In this document: one piece after another, positions 47,710 through 59,640 of the stretch
Layout: each line of letters starts with the position of its first letter
How positions within the stretch are numbered: the first letter of the stretch is position 1
From: Diplocarpon mali
Lineage: Eukaryota; Ascomycota; Leotiomycetes; Helotiales; Drepanopezizaceae
Direction of reading: 5' to 3'
Length of the DNA stretch: 64,000 nucleotides
Assembly: GCA_024741835.1 (NCBI GenBank)
Contig: JAENRP010000254.1
Span: forward strand, 1 to 64,000
Made by a program: the position numbers and the translations under genes
The notes under the pieces: model-generated
What the model was told of the DNA's origin: nothing
What the model saw: only the letters and a program-made list of their open reading frames with translations
Database searches by the model: none

Positions 47710-48541
47710 ATGCCTTCTATACCCTCACCTTTTATAGAGTGAGTCAATGTAATACACATCTCCAATCTTAATCACTGACTTTCATCCCTCAAGTCTTGGC
47801 CATGAACTGGTCGTGGTTCACGTCGGTAAAGAACTCAAGACGTTTACTATACATAAGACTCTGATTTGCGCTAAATCCGACTACTTCAAGAAGGCATTCA
47901 CCAGCGGCTTCATAGAGAGCAAAGGTATCTTATATCTACCAGAAGATAGTCCAGATGTCTTTGTTTTGTTTGTCGAGTGGCTCTATAGGGATACAGTCCG
48001 TGATTGCATCTCTCCGTGGGAGTTTTTCAGCCTTCATAATTTCTACATCTTTGCTGAGAAGATCTGCGAGCAGCACCTGGCTAACCTTATCATTGACGCC
48101 ATTCGAGGAACTTTACACTCATATACACCAACTTTTGTGCCAGCCCTCACAGGGTACATTTACGCCAGAACAGCTGAGAAGTCACCGTTGCGGAAGCTCA
48201 GCCTCCAACACTTTGTATGGAGCTCATGGGCTCTGGATGATGATACCAGTAGTCGGAACCACATTCCAGGCAGGAAGAGTCTCGAGAGGTTTTATTCAAT
48301 TCTTGCTAGGGATGAAGATCTTTTTGTGGACTTCTTTGGAGCTATAAACCGAAGCCAGCGTAAAGGCACAAGAGATTCAGTTGAGGATCCCTCAAGGGTC
48401 GCTGGTTGCGCATACCACACCCACACCACTGATGAGCACTGTTACTTAGAGAAAGACGAGATTGTTCCAATAATTCGCTTTAAGGTCATGATTGAAGATG
48501 GAGTACCAGAGGCAATCGAGAAATACATGGATGAGGAATGA
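47710..48541 (+). CDS. BTB/POZ-domain protein
   Basis: Exons 47710-47738 and 47794-48541 give 258 residues. The 55-nt intron has donor GTGAGT and branch CACTGAC. The start MPSIPSPFIDLGHELVVVHVG was chosen because the larger frame lacks its own ATG. The POZ core is FTIHKTLICAKSDYFKKAFTSGFIESKGILYLPEDSPDVFVLFVEWLYRDTV (in two parts), then FYIFAEKICEQHLANLIIDAI. The C-terminal half holds LFVDFFGAI and ends GCAYHTHTTDEHCYLEKDE plus an acidic tail. It shares the terminal C-x-YHxH...C pattern with the minus-strand gene at 43957-44802. Intact as read; function unknown. Confidence 0.88.
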
Positions 48542-50429
48542 TACTGGAGAAATCACAACGTTATAGTATGATTCAACGCGTTTTCTAGTAATCAAACAAA
48601 GACATGTTGCCAATGTCTAGATTCATTAGTCAAAAGGGCTTGGTGGTGTCATAGAGTTGGAAGAATATGCAACTTTCAAGGGCAGATTGACCATCAAACA
48701 CTATTGGGTTAAGTATAGCAATACAAATGCAAACTTTCAACCCTAATCATCTTATTACAAATTAATTCTCCAAGACTTCAACCAGGCAGCATGTTGTTTC
48801 TAAACGCTTGCCTAGGTGATTACAAATATCAAATTGCGAGCAAATGAATATATATTCGTAGGTCTTTCACACATTCATCCTTTTCCATAATCGGACCAGT
48901 GACTCACTTGACCCTCATTCACTCACACAATCCTCAGCTATCCATCTTTCGAATCTATTCCATCAACAGATTCGTCAACGATACCCCAAGTCTTTCGCAC
49001 AACGTCTTTCTCATAGCACACTCCCTTTCACATTGCTTACTATGATCCAGCCCCAGCGCTATCAACTTTGAAACCACATTCACCCTATTGCAACCTATCC
49101 CCGTCTATTCAAGCTAATCCCCTAATCTAATTCCACGGCCTAGAATCTCCTCTTTCCCTATACTGCAAAAGGTTAGAGCATCTCTGTCTCACTATGCCCT
49201 ACTTCTCACTACGCAGGCAACAGAACCGAATTATAAATAATAAATAGACGCCGACGAAGAGGATCTATCATCCGAGTAGTCTTTCTCTGCATATTTAAAT
49301 TGTATACAGCACTGCTTGCCTAAGATAAATCTCCAAGTATCTCTACTACGTTCTCATTCCATCCAGATATATTGAATCGTGCCGCCGACCCATGCCATAT
49401 GAGCGAGCTGATCCATCATCTAATTTCTTTTCCTTTCTAATGGCGACCGCGATGAACTTATGACATATCGGACCGGGATCGAAGCGAGGAGGATTTTCGC
49501 CTGGCGGGGACTACTGGGTACTGGGCTCGGCTCGATCACCATGTTTCTTGGTTTCGTGGTAGCGACCATGGCTGTTAATACTGGGGAGACTGGAGTGTTC
49601 AGGTCGGAGATCTGAGCTAGTGTGGCATTGAGACTGACGCTGGCACTCCATATTCGGTGGGGACCTTTCAGGGGTAGATTTTCGGCTAACATAAGCGAGA
49701 CACAACAACTAACTGACATAGTTTCCCCCTCGTCGGCTCATTCTCCCGCCTGAGATAACGCACCAAGTAACTCGTCGTCATAAAATTAAGAGAATTCAGA
49801 GCATTAGTTGAGGCCTTTTCTCATAATCCAGGTATGTCTAATAACTGAGCGTAGCATTAGATCCGGAAACCGGGTCAGGAGTGGCGTTTCTGAAATTCAG
49901 TCCTCACACGGCCAGCGATTTTCGGGTAAGGCGAGTCTAACGGTCTCTAAGTTGCTGCGTATTTATATCTCGTCGTAGAGAGGGCGATTCCAGCTAAAAT
50001 TGTTGCTAGAGACGAGGTAGGAATCTCTTCTATATAGGATCTTTCCTGTTTAGCAGTTAGTAGTTTTCTTCAAAACCTCCAAGCTTTGCTAACACCTAGC
50101 TTTTCCGGTTGAAATGAAGATTCAAAAAAGACTCCACGTACCTTCTTAGAAATAAACGCGTCTCTCGACTTGGGAAATACAACAACGCACACCCAGAAGG
50201 CCTGCGGGAGCGTGCGCTGCACGAATGTAGTGACTGACATTGGAGGAATGCCTGCTCAGGTCTTGTACATGTCCGTTATCATTCAATGGTATACGAGATG
50301 CATAATGATCAAGCTGGAGAGCTTATTGGAGAAGGTTCGGTAGATGTGGCGTCCAAGTTAGTCGTCAAGGAAACTGGCTATAGAGTGCGAGTCTATGGAT
50401 ATTGGGCCTCCTTATAAGCCTTAGCTATA
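48542..50429. other. Intergenic; C/T-skewed stretch
   Basis: About 48860-49200 is strongly pyrimidine-rich on the plus strand, like a long fungal leader, but the frames after it (49391 onward) are short and broken. Frames at 49420-49719 (-) are open without a recognised domain. Confidence 0.4.
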
Positions 50430-51579
50430 AACCTACGGTTGTGATGTCTAAGATAGAACAGATGTAGAAATTTCAGAGTTGGAAGGGTTATACTTGAACG
50501 TGAGGTGAGAAAGCTCAGGAGCGACGCGCGAGTTGGTATTAGGATATTTGAATCCAAAGCTGTAAAATTTGCCAAGGTCATTGGCCTTGAAGCCCTCCTG
50601 CTATTGCACCAGCCCACATAGAATGTTATCAATAGGTCGAACGGGGATTCTGTATTCGAGATTATGATCCCAGGCTGATTACACGCTTGGCTGTCTCGTG
50701 AACGAAGTCGGGATGAAAGTACGATATGGGCGTGATGGGCTCGGTGAACGTGGCACTGCAAAATTCGGTAATAACACTTGGTTCCTGAGCTATCGCAATA
50801 CTGGCTCTTGAACCTGGTGGCGGGTTTCGTTTGAGCTGCTGTCTTAGAGGGTATAAGCCCGCGGTCACCACGTCCAAATCAAAGCGTTTCTCCGCAGAGT
50901 CCGGCCCAAAGTTTGAAATATGAGCCTTGGGCAGGGTAGACCCAAGGGGTTCCTGCGCCTGTGATCTTCAAGCCGCCTTTGACCGTACATGGCTATGCCA
51001 CATTCAGCTTCCAATCTCTAATAAGACGGAAGCACAAGCACAAAAACTTGACACTGAATATCTTCCCAAGACGAAAAGAAATAAGGTGTAAGCACAATAG
51101 CAAAGAACCAGCATAACCTACCACTCTCTCTCCTCAATTTCCCCAGTTCCTCCTTCAATTCTTCTAACTCCGTTTCCAACTTCCCAGTCCTCTTCTCCGC
51201 AACCTCTAGCAGCGCCTGCTGTCTTTTAAGCTCCTTGAACCTCGCTTCTAGATCGTGGATATGGTCGCGGGTGCGCTGGCGCATGGACTGCTGCGCGTTG
51301 CGGTCCGCGGCTCGTTTACGAGCGAGCTGGTCTGTGGTGAGGTTTGCAGCTATTCTGCTGCCTAGCGTGTGATTGTTTAGCAATTTGCTTGTTTGTTTTT
51401 CTGATTTAGAGAAATTTGGTTGGGTTCAGTGAAGTACCTTTTGCTTTCGTACGACTGGGTTTCTTATCTCCCGCCGATATTACTAGGCCAGCGTTCTCGG
51501 TCGTCTGCTTTGAGGTATTTTCGGTCTTCGTATCCCCAAAGAGTCGATTGCCCGAGCTTGAAGTAGAAGCTGAGTCCAT
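50430..51579 (-). pseudogene. Fungal bZIP transcription factor gene (DUF3425 type), 3' part broken
   Basis: Exon 1 (51579-51438) and the next exon (51361 to about 51120) join in phase across a 76-nt intron. They encode MDSASTSSSGNRL...KPSRTKAKGSRIAANLTT then LARKRAADRNAQQSMRQRTRDHIHDLE, the basic region of fungal bZIP proteins, followed by heptads (LEVAEKRTGKLETELEELKEEL). After a likely intron from about 51119, the C-terminal half continues near 50880-50670 (LDVVTAGLYPLRQQLK). It then gives PIDNILCGLVQ-stop-QEGFKANDLGKFYSFGFKYPNTNSR...SHLTFKYNPSNSEIST at about 50638-50450, the DUF3425 pattern. The internal TAG (near 50604) sits where CAG would fit, a CpA-to-TpA change. The DNA-binding part is intact, so a truncated product is conceivable. 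Confidence 0.58.
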
Positions 51580-51646
51580 CGTTTCTCCGCCCTAACATCA
51601 AAACCAATGCATCAAATCCTGATCGGCGTTGAACTAGAAGTCGAAC

Positions 51647-51976
51647 TTATATGTGTGTAAGGTAGGAGATGTCTCCGCAACCTCGAAACTTCCGTAAAAT
51701 AAAGTTCAAGTCGTTGATTTTGCCTTTCCAACAGTATAGTACTGTAGCTGCGGGCTCTAGTAGCTCGATCTCCAGACCCCTGACAAGCCTACCCCTATCC
51801 TTTCCAAAGCGCCGGGCCCATGCATTACGAGCAGTTACTTTGTAACATTTCCAGTCTGGCGGCGGCTTAATCATTGTGGTTTGATAGGGACAGTGATATA
51901 GTACTGTACCGTCTCTGTAAGGAAGAGGTTTTCGTGCTGGGCTAGATTGGGTCGGTGTGGGCTCGACAGGAGCCAA
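51647..51976 (-). CDS. Possible hypothetical protein, 109 residues
   Basis: The frame MAPVEPTPTQSSPARKPLPYRDG... has a Pro/Ser/Thr start and a mixed, plausible middle (PPDWKCYKVTARNAWARRFGKDRGRLVRGLEIELLEPAATVLYCW). I recognise no family. It lies just upstream of the bZIP start on the same strand and could be an exon of a neighbouring decayed gene. Confidence 0.3.
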   Translation of the reverse strand: MAPVEPTPTQSSPARKPLPYRDGTVLYHCPYQTTMIKPPPDWKCYKVTARNAWARRFGKDRGRLVRGLEIELLEPAATVLYCWKGKINDLNFILRKFRGCGDISYLTHI

Positions 51977-52105
51977 AACTGTGCCTGCGATTTGAGTTTT
52001 TGTTTGGGGTTCGCTTAGGACCGGCTTTGTTTGGATTAAATCCTGTAGGTTTTTATGTACTTAATTCAGCCCACTGCAATTAGTGTATACGCTGTGTTGC
52101 TTACT

Positions 52106-52822
52106 TGTTGCAGGCCAAACAAACTCCGTTTTAGTGTACTGTCAAGAGTGATTTGTAATATGACTTGCAGGATCAAATATACTTTCATGTGGTGTCTATC
52201 AGGGCTGTGACGAAGCATGGTAAAGCATGGTAAAGCGGTGAAGTGGTGTCTCGAACCCTTTGCAAGGGTCCAGTACTAACTCAAAAGGTATTAATGGCTT
52301 GAATATAGGTTTGTTTCGGAATTTGTGTACAAAAGAATGCCTTGTATGTTATTATCCAGTAAACCATCCTTTACCTTCAGCTCTAGCTCTACAAAGTTCA
52401 TTTATTATACTTGAGATATAAAATTATCAAAGCTATTGAATGACTTGTCGATGCGTTGAGTACCTAGTTGTAGGTATTATATAATGAAAACTCATGATAA
52501 AAGAAGTTTCGAGTTATTACTTGATGAGAATAATTCGATAAGGCTAATGCTCCTCTGCAGACCAGGGATAGCACTTCACCGTGTACAGTGGTACATCGAT
52601 GAAGTGCACAATTTTATTGCAGCCTGTCAATTGCAGGGTATGGGTGTAGGGATTCTCTAATTCAAAAAGTTACCTAGTAATGTATACAATACTTGCGTGC
52701 ACTTGAATTTACTTCGTCGTAGGACACATGAACATAATATGAAAGTATACTTTAACCCTGCAAACTCATATCAAACCCCCCTTACAATGGACGCTAGAGG
52801 GGTGTTTGTTTGGCCTGCGACC
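52106..52822. mobile_element. Element bounded by about 85-bp terminal inverted repeats
   Basis: The reverse complement of 52106-52190 aligns with 52738-52822 at roughly 70% identity, including ATGAAAGTATA near the inner ends and the perfect 15-mer GTTTGTTTGGCCTGC at the outer ends (52110-52124 inverted, 52804-52818). Most differences are C/T or G/A. The 0.55-kb interior has no coding capacity and contains a hairpin (GCACTTCA...TGAAGTGC, about 52570-52612). It is probably a non-autonomous DNA transposon (MITE-like). The superfamily and target-site duplication are not determined. Confidence 0.6.
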
Positions 52823-55230
52823 AAGTATACTCTGTATAGTGTTAAATGTTATTAGCATTTAAAATTTCCTAGATTTTGCCTGGAAATTGAAGCAGGATAA
52901 GAAGGTTCCGTTGGTCTATCAAGAAGCTGAAATGACAAATCTTCAATATTTCAGGCAAACAATCAAGCACACTTTAAAGTAGATGAACTGGGTTAGAGTG
53001 AAGCTAAGCATCTTAACCCCCACCTTGAATACCTATTGACAGCCACAGTACTTCACCTCCTATGCAGAATATACTTTTTTAAGAATTTTGCCTTTCAATG
53101 CAGTTATTAAAGTCTTGGAATATCAACTTGCCAAGCCGACCGCTCCGACCCTACTTTATTCTAATCCTAGCCCTTCCGTTAGCTCGGAATTCTAACCCTA
53201 TAGGTACCTGTGCTGTGTACAGCGGTGAAGTATTACAATCTGTCACTCGCAAGGGAAGTGTAGGGTACAAGACGCCTAGCTTAATTAGGCATTTATTATA
53301 AGAATGCTTAAATACTACCATCCACTATAATTTGCACCGGCTCTTACATTCAAGGTAATAAAAAACGGTATTAAGATATCGATATAATCCTTTACTTACT
53401 TTACAATTTAAATGCAATTGCTATCACCAAGTCCTATAAATGTCTATTTCTTGATAAATCCTAATATAAAGAAGTATTCCGTGGGAGACGACGAATCAAT
53501 ACCTATAGGCGGTGTCTCCTACGAACCTGCAGATTCTTTCAAAAAATCTGCAGAGCCGAGATTAAGTCCTTTGGACTCCGAAATAATCAAACCCTAAGTC
53601 GAATAAAGCTATTAGTTTTCGAAAGCTCTAGAATGAAAACTTGTCTTATACCTATTTTACAAATACTCTTTACTTTCGACCTCTACTTACGTACTTTAGG
53701 ACTATTTAAATATATACCTACAATTAGAGGAAAAGCTTAACGAAGGATATAAAGGGGGAAAAGGCAGGTTATAACATATAAGGGGGAGTAAGAAGAAGAG
53801 GAAAAGGATATAATTCGATAATTTTATATAAAGTCGGTAAGAAGTGTCACGATTAAGAGCCGCTACCGACTAGAAAGACGCTTGATATAATTAAATAAAT
53901 GGCCGCTTAGTATAAAGAGCTTGTCTTAGAATAGAGAACCTAAGGCGACTTTACTTAATAGGCACCTTGTAAGAACGGTTTTGTCCGAGAACTAGAGGGA
54001 ATAACTGTCGACTAAGGTATAGGTTGGACTCTGTTCTAAGGAATCGGTAACCATAAGTATAATAGGCTAAATAGTAAAGATATAAGGAGTTTTTAGGCTA
54101 GTTTATCCTTATATGTAAATCCGACTATAGCATTTCCCGCTTATGCTATATAGTTTAGAACTAATATAGCATAAAGAAAGAATGAAAAATTGGAAGAAAA
54201 TCTCAATTTAGACCCACCCTTTGTTAATTCCCTACCACTGACAGGTTACAGTACCTTATCGCTGTCCTAAAGTAAGTAGATAATCCTCAATCAGCCCACC
54301 AAAGCAACGGATCAGAAGCAGTCTGACAAGGTAAAGCATGCGTCAACTCAAGTAGAGTGTCGCGATTTAGCTGTGTCGACTTGAAAATCTTCAAAAATCT
54401 ACTTTCTTACGTAGCTGCATAACTAATAGTACACAGTGTATTATTACTCTCGCTGGCAGTAAGGAAAGGATCCAAGGAGCAACTTTATTCTTGCGTGGCT
54501 CTAATATTCAGTAGCAAGCGTTAAGCCCTGATTTTATTAAAATCTTATCTCTAAGAAAATACCAAGGTCTCAAGAACATTGCAGCTCGATCTATTTTGTC
54601 ACAAGCCAAGTAAATATTATGTGAAAGTATACATAACATAGTAAACCCACTTAAGGTCCACCTAAAATGTACCTTTCAGACAAGCTAACGTGTTGCTTGT
54701 TTGGCTTATGGCTGAGTATTAAAAGAAAGTACTAATCTCTGTATATATGATGCAACATAGCAATTACAAAATAATTTAGAACTCAGAGTTGCCCTTGTGA
54801 TCAATCTGCATCTTAATGCTTGAATAGAGCTTGGTTTCGATATTTCGGGAAATCCTCATTTCATTTATAGCTCGTAGCTCTGCTCAGTAATAAAAGCTCC
54901 TAATTTCTTGAAGAAAGTTGCAAAGTTAGCCATTATTTCTCGGTAGTTGGAAAGTTGAGAGAGTGGTGCAGTAACTTTTCTTAGCATAGCTCCAACTGTG
55001 ATAAACTTGTGGAGAAATCCGAGTAATACACCGTACGTATGTTAAAAGCTTGTTCGGTTTACAAATTCCCCTTTTCTAGATATGATACTATTATAACAGT
55101 TTGAATACGCAGTGCAATGATAAAGTGAATCAATTTAATTCCATCGTTGATCAAATTACATCTTGTAGCTAAGAAACATTTCGGATGTAGCAGCTGAATA
55201 TACAGTAGAGAACTATTCGATTAAAGCTCG
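52823..55230. other. AT-rich repeat-like sequence
   Basis: No intact gene. About 53300-54180 is TA-rich and stop-dense, typical of RIP-mutated repeat DNA. A further diverged copy of the inverted-repeat arm of the 52.1-kb element (TGTGAAAGTATA...GCTTGTTTGGCTT) is at about 54617-54712. Confidence 0.5.
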
Positions 55231-55640
55231 AAATCACACACTTTTCTCCCGACTGATACTAATTAGAAGCGCCAAAAAGTGGGGCTGGTTATTCAGTCGC
55301 CGGCTCACCGGGACTCTTGCTCGGGGCGATTGATAGCCCAAGTTGCCTTGCAACTTATCGTTCTTCCGCGGTTCGGAAGCCCGGAAGCCACTTGAACAGT
55401 TCATAGTTTTCTTACTTGATTCGGCACAGTTTGCAAGAAAGTTACCGCACGTCTTGGAACCGGACAGGGCCTGCACAGCATATGGTAAAACCAAGACGTT
55501 TTTCTCGGATGGTTATGAAATTTTCTTCTGACTAAGCCAACGTGATCAAGTGGGGTGGGCCACGCGCCCAGGACCCTGAAAGGCCGCGCGCAGAAACCTA
55601 CGGTTGGCAAGGGATACGGATATATCCTAATAATTCGGGT
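55231..55640. other. GC-richer island inside AT-rich sequence, with open frames on both strands
   Basis: This 0.4-kb block has many CpG and CpA sites, unlike its surroundings. It holds an 86-codon frame on the minus strand (55494-55234, ...SPRARVPVSRRLNNQPHFLALL...) overlapping a 62-codon frame on the plus strand. No family is recognised. It may be a younger repeat copy that escaped RIP. Confidence 0.35.
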
Positions 55641-55653
55641 AAAACTACTTTTT

Positions 55654-55893
55654 ATGGTACAGCGGGTATCTTGTCTTTCCTAATCATTGAGTCTCAAATC
55701 TTTTTCCTCACCAATCAACTACAACAATAGGAAACGAGTGACTTGTCACTCGCTGCCTAATGAAGGCCTACAAATAGGGTATTGTAATCTTCCTCATAGG
55801 TTTCGGTCAAAACTGGGATTAATTACATAATATTAGAAACGAGTGTCTAGGGGCGCCTTGTCGATAGAGAATAAGAGATACCCGCTGTACCAT
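55654..55893. repeat. 18-bp perfect inverted repeat, 240-bp span
   Basis: atggtacagcgggtatct at 55654-55671 recurs as its exact reverse complement at 55876-55893. The interior contains two GAAACGAGTG direct repeats (about 55732 and 55837). It could be the end structure of a small transposon. Confidence 0.7.
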
Positions 55894-56990
55894 CGCAGGA
55901 ATATTTCCAAGACGAATCTTAGTAACTGGATAGCATAGGAGCTGGGTTGTGAATACTCCGGTGAATCCAGGCATAAAAAACTAGTATGAACCTCATAACG
56001 TAACTATAAATCTACGGCATGACTAGTATAACTTTTATAATATCAGCAGTGCAAACTACAAAGGGCAATGGAGGGGAGAGGCTTTGACAGGTGGGAGGGG
56101 CTTTACCTAGGTGATAAGTAAATCTAAAGCAAGGTACCCCACCCTTTTCAGTGGGCTATAAATATCGGCATATGCATGACAAAAACCTTCTGGAATGGAA
56201 AGGGTGGTATTAGTCAGCACTTAGGGTGCCTTAGGCACCTAGATATACTATAAATATCTTCTCTTAGGGTTTACTCTTCTAAGTCTAATACAACTCCCTA
56301 TTATACCAGTTATTTAATAGAGCAGCAGCGGAACTCTCGGCTTTAGTTCATTCACGCGTCTCTACTAAGGTTATTCGCACCCTTATTCTTATTCCTCTAA
56401 CTTAATGTTATCGTCGTTCACTATTAGGATTTAGCTAAGGAACAGTTTACACCTATTAAGCCTTAGTTTAACAGCTACTATAGTATACTATCAGATCACC
56501 CTTTTGGCCTTATACTATATCGCTAGATATAACGACCTTTATCTTAAAAAAGGAATATATACTAGCCAACCTAGGACTAGAATCCTTAAGGCATACGTTC
56601 GAGAACCTTCTTTAATATTTTTACTATACTAAAAGGGTCATTTTCCGATATTATCATTATGCGCATTATATAAGGAAGTAGCAAGACGCGTCTTTATATA
56701 ACGTTACTCCTAGAATAGGCAAGACAATACCAGTCCGTGCCTGCCTCAGATTATACCACTATCTTTAATAAATAAGCTAGCCCCTTAATAGAACCCACTT
56801 TTAAGCAACACTTTACAAATAGGCTTAGATATATCTGCGTCGCTAGATAAGGTCTTTAAGGACAATTGCAAGGTGCTACCTATTTTAAAACCTTATACCT
56901 ACATGCTATATATACTAGCGTCGTCTAGCACTTTATTAGATTATCCACTAGATCAATAGTTGCTATTATCGACTAGTTCACCTATATTAC
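55894..56990. other. AT-rich sequence leading into the gag relic
   Basis: Contains a GGTGCC-TTA-GGCACC palindrome near 56227 and a TATA-like stretch at about 56245-56262. It may include the leader or LTR of the retroelement that follows. Stop-dense in all frames. Confidence 0.35.
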
Positions 56991-57049
56991 TAACTAATAC
57001 TAGCGAATTATTAAGTTTAAAGCTCTAAAGAGCACTTTCAGTCGAAGAC

Positions 57050-58000
57050 GCGTCTATAGCACTAATATCAGCCTATCTAAGGCAACTCGAATTCGATATC
57101 ATAGCCCTTAATAAACCCCTTATACTACAAATGGGTACTACCCTTCCTAAGTATAAACTATCTAAAAGGTTTACTAGAGCCGAAGGCAATGCTTCTAAGT
57201 GGCTCAACCGTCTGTAATATAACTTTAAGAGTATAGAGTATATAACGCCAGATCCTAAGATGTTTTTCAAAGCCATTGATATCCTATTCAAAGGTTAAGT
57301 AGTAGAATAGTTAAATTCTAGCATTAAGTTCTAAGCTATTATTAATAAAAAGGAGAACGCTACTATTAACCATATTACTAACTTTAAGCAAGCGCTAAAG
57401 GCTGAATATCCTACTAAAGTAGCTAACCATACTAAGAATAATATCTAGTATAATATTAAGAACCTTACCTAAAATCCTAATAAGTCACTTGCGGCATACT
57501 ACTAAAGGACTACCTACTTACTTTATCGTATATATAATAAGGATGCTAGTCAATTAACAACTAGTCTAGCACTTAGTTCAATTGAGCAGGTCGTCCTAAA
57601 TAGTATTATCGCAGCTTTTATCAAAGGCATTTATAATAATAAGCTGCGTATAGCTATACTCTTAAAGTCGGCTTTATCAACTAGTGCACTATAAAAGGCC
57701 TTAGACGTTATCAAGGATACTTAAAATATACTAAATACAACCTATAAAATAGAGCAACGCTAGTAAGAGAGGCTTAAGACTAAACAACTGCGATAGCTAT
57801 ACTATAAGTAGTATAGCATATCAGCTTCCGCGGTTCTATTACTATTAAACGCAGGAAAGCCTATAGTCCCGGTCAACTAGAAGCTATCAACTTATTTGCC
57901 AAGATCGACTCCTTCGGTCGAACTATATAGAAACATACCCTCGCACCCTATAACTACTAACTAGAGCGGTAGTTAAAACAGTAACTAGAACGGTCGTAAT
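57050..58000 (+). mobile_element. Retrotransposon gag relic, RIP-mutated
   Basis: On the plus strand a single frame reads KYKLSKRFTRAEGNASKWLNRL-stop-YNFKSIEY (from about 57150), then KAIDILFKG, LAAYY-stop-RTTYLLYRIYNKDASQL and VLNSIIAAFIKGIYNNKLRIAILL (about 57480-57670), matching the Gag shape of fungal LTR retrotransposons. Internal stops are TAA/TAG at positions where CAA/CAG (Gln) fits, for example YY(Q)RTT, which is the C-to-T at CpA change made by RIP. The end near 58250 is not defined. It is opposite in direction to the copia pol to its right, so it belongs to another element. Confidence 0.68.
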
Positions 58001-59640
58001 GCTTTATAGGAAACTAATAATACATAGAACATCTAGCCTGCGAAGACTAACCCTAACTAGCGGGCTTATTAGAATACAAAAGCCTATGCTATCCCGCCTT
58101 ATTTATAGTCGCTCTACCCTATTATTAATAGCTCTTAAATATATATATGGTGCGGTCGGCTGGAGGGCCTTCATTGGGTCGCTTAGGAGGCTCGCTAATA
58201 TAGATAAAGATGATTGATTGTATTATTATTTAGTATATATCTGGTAAGGAGACTTCGGAAAGAAAAGGGAGAGTCTATAACTTAGCAGGAGTCATATAGA
58301 AGATCTTTAGAATAAGTGGAGACTCCGCCTATTCTATACAATATACCCCTTAGTTAGGCGATGCTTTTAGAATCGCTTAGCTATATAGATAAAATAAAAG
58401 AAAGAATAGCAGTTGTAAAGAAAAGAGGCTTTATCTTACGTATTGCCCCTTTAAAGGTCGTTCCTTTTAGAACGAGAAGGGTTGCTATAGGCAATAAGTG
58501 CGCTTAGGAATCTTCGCGATTCTATACTAGTGCTCTATTAGGCTTCTTATAAAGTATTTCCATTGCAGAGGTTCTCTTTCCCTTCTTTTAAAAACAACCC
58601 TCCTTTATTATTTAAAATATCGTCTTTATACTAATAATTTTAAATATAGAAGGAATTCCTACTTATTATAGTCCTAGCCGCTCTTATAAAGTAAGACCCT
58701 TAGAGTCCTTATACCCTATATTATACTAACTTTACGCTAAGTCGCTAGCGCTCTTATAGGAGCTGGAACCCTATCCTAGTCCTCTTAGCGCCTGCTAGGT
58801 AACGAGCCGCCGCTGCCGTCCCTGCCGCTGCCGCCGCCCTTATTACCGCTGCTACCACTTAAGAGCCCTGCCCCTGCTGCGCGCCGTATGCCTAAGCCTA
58901 CGATAGAGCGCGATAATATATACGTGCGTTGCATCGCATATAGGAGTACTAGCAATCTCGATTGTCGGTGCTTTAATAGCACTTTCGGTGCGCGTTGCGT
59001 TTATTATACGGTGCTAAGCAATAGCTACTAGTAGGCTAGCGGACCTCTCTTCGCCTCTTAAGAGGCTATCGTATCAGCCTGCGCCTACGGCGCCTTTAAG
59101 GAGGAGGTAGCGCCATTGCTAAATGTAATAAAGGGTACGCTTTAAAGCTTCTATAGTATATCTTATCAAGTCTTATTGAGTTTTAGGCTGATTTTTAAAA
59201 GATAGGAGCGATCGGACCCTAGTGCTAGGAGGGCCTGCTACTCTTACGAGTGGTAGTACTGCTGCCTCTTCCGCTCTTAGCATCCTATTTGCGTTCGCTG
59301 CCGGCCTATCCTTTGCTATCCTGTTTCCCTTGCTTGCCGCTACTGCTACTCCTATCCCTACTATTGCCGCCGCCGACCCCTTTATATCTCCCTTTATCTT
59401 CCTAGCCCTTGCCGTCGCCGCTTCCGCCTTTGCTACTGCCCTTGCCGCACCTCCTGCCTTCGCCCCTGCCGTCGCTAGTATATTCGCCAGCAGGCCTCTG
59501 GCTAAGGGAGTGCCTCTAAGCCTCTCTTAAGAGGAGATCCGTGCGGAGCTTATAGCTATAGCTTCGCGGCTCCTGGCCTTAGCTAAAAGGATCTAAGGAA
59601 GGGTCGCACCCTATAATAGCAGCTTAAGAACGTTACCTAT
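58001..59640. other. AT-rich sequence with two GC-rich low-complexity islands
   Basis: Islands at about 58785-58880 (CCGCTGCCG-type triplets) and 59222-59530 keep high GC. Read on the minus strand they give Gly/Ser/Lys-rich, disordered peptides; on the plus strand an Ala-rich frame. These are probably repeat-internal linker sequences, not genes. Confidence 0.4.

Noticed and set aside
59222..59530. 102-codon Ala-rich, hydrophobic plus-strand frame
   Set aside because: Lies in a low-complexity GC island of repeat DNA; composition follows GCC/GCT triplets with no real domain.
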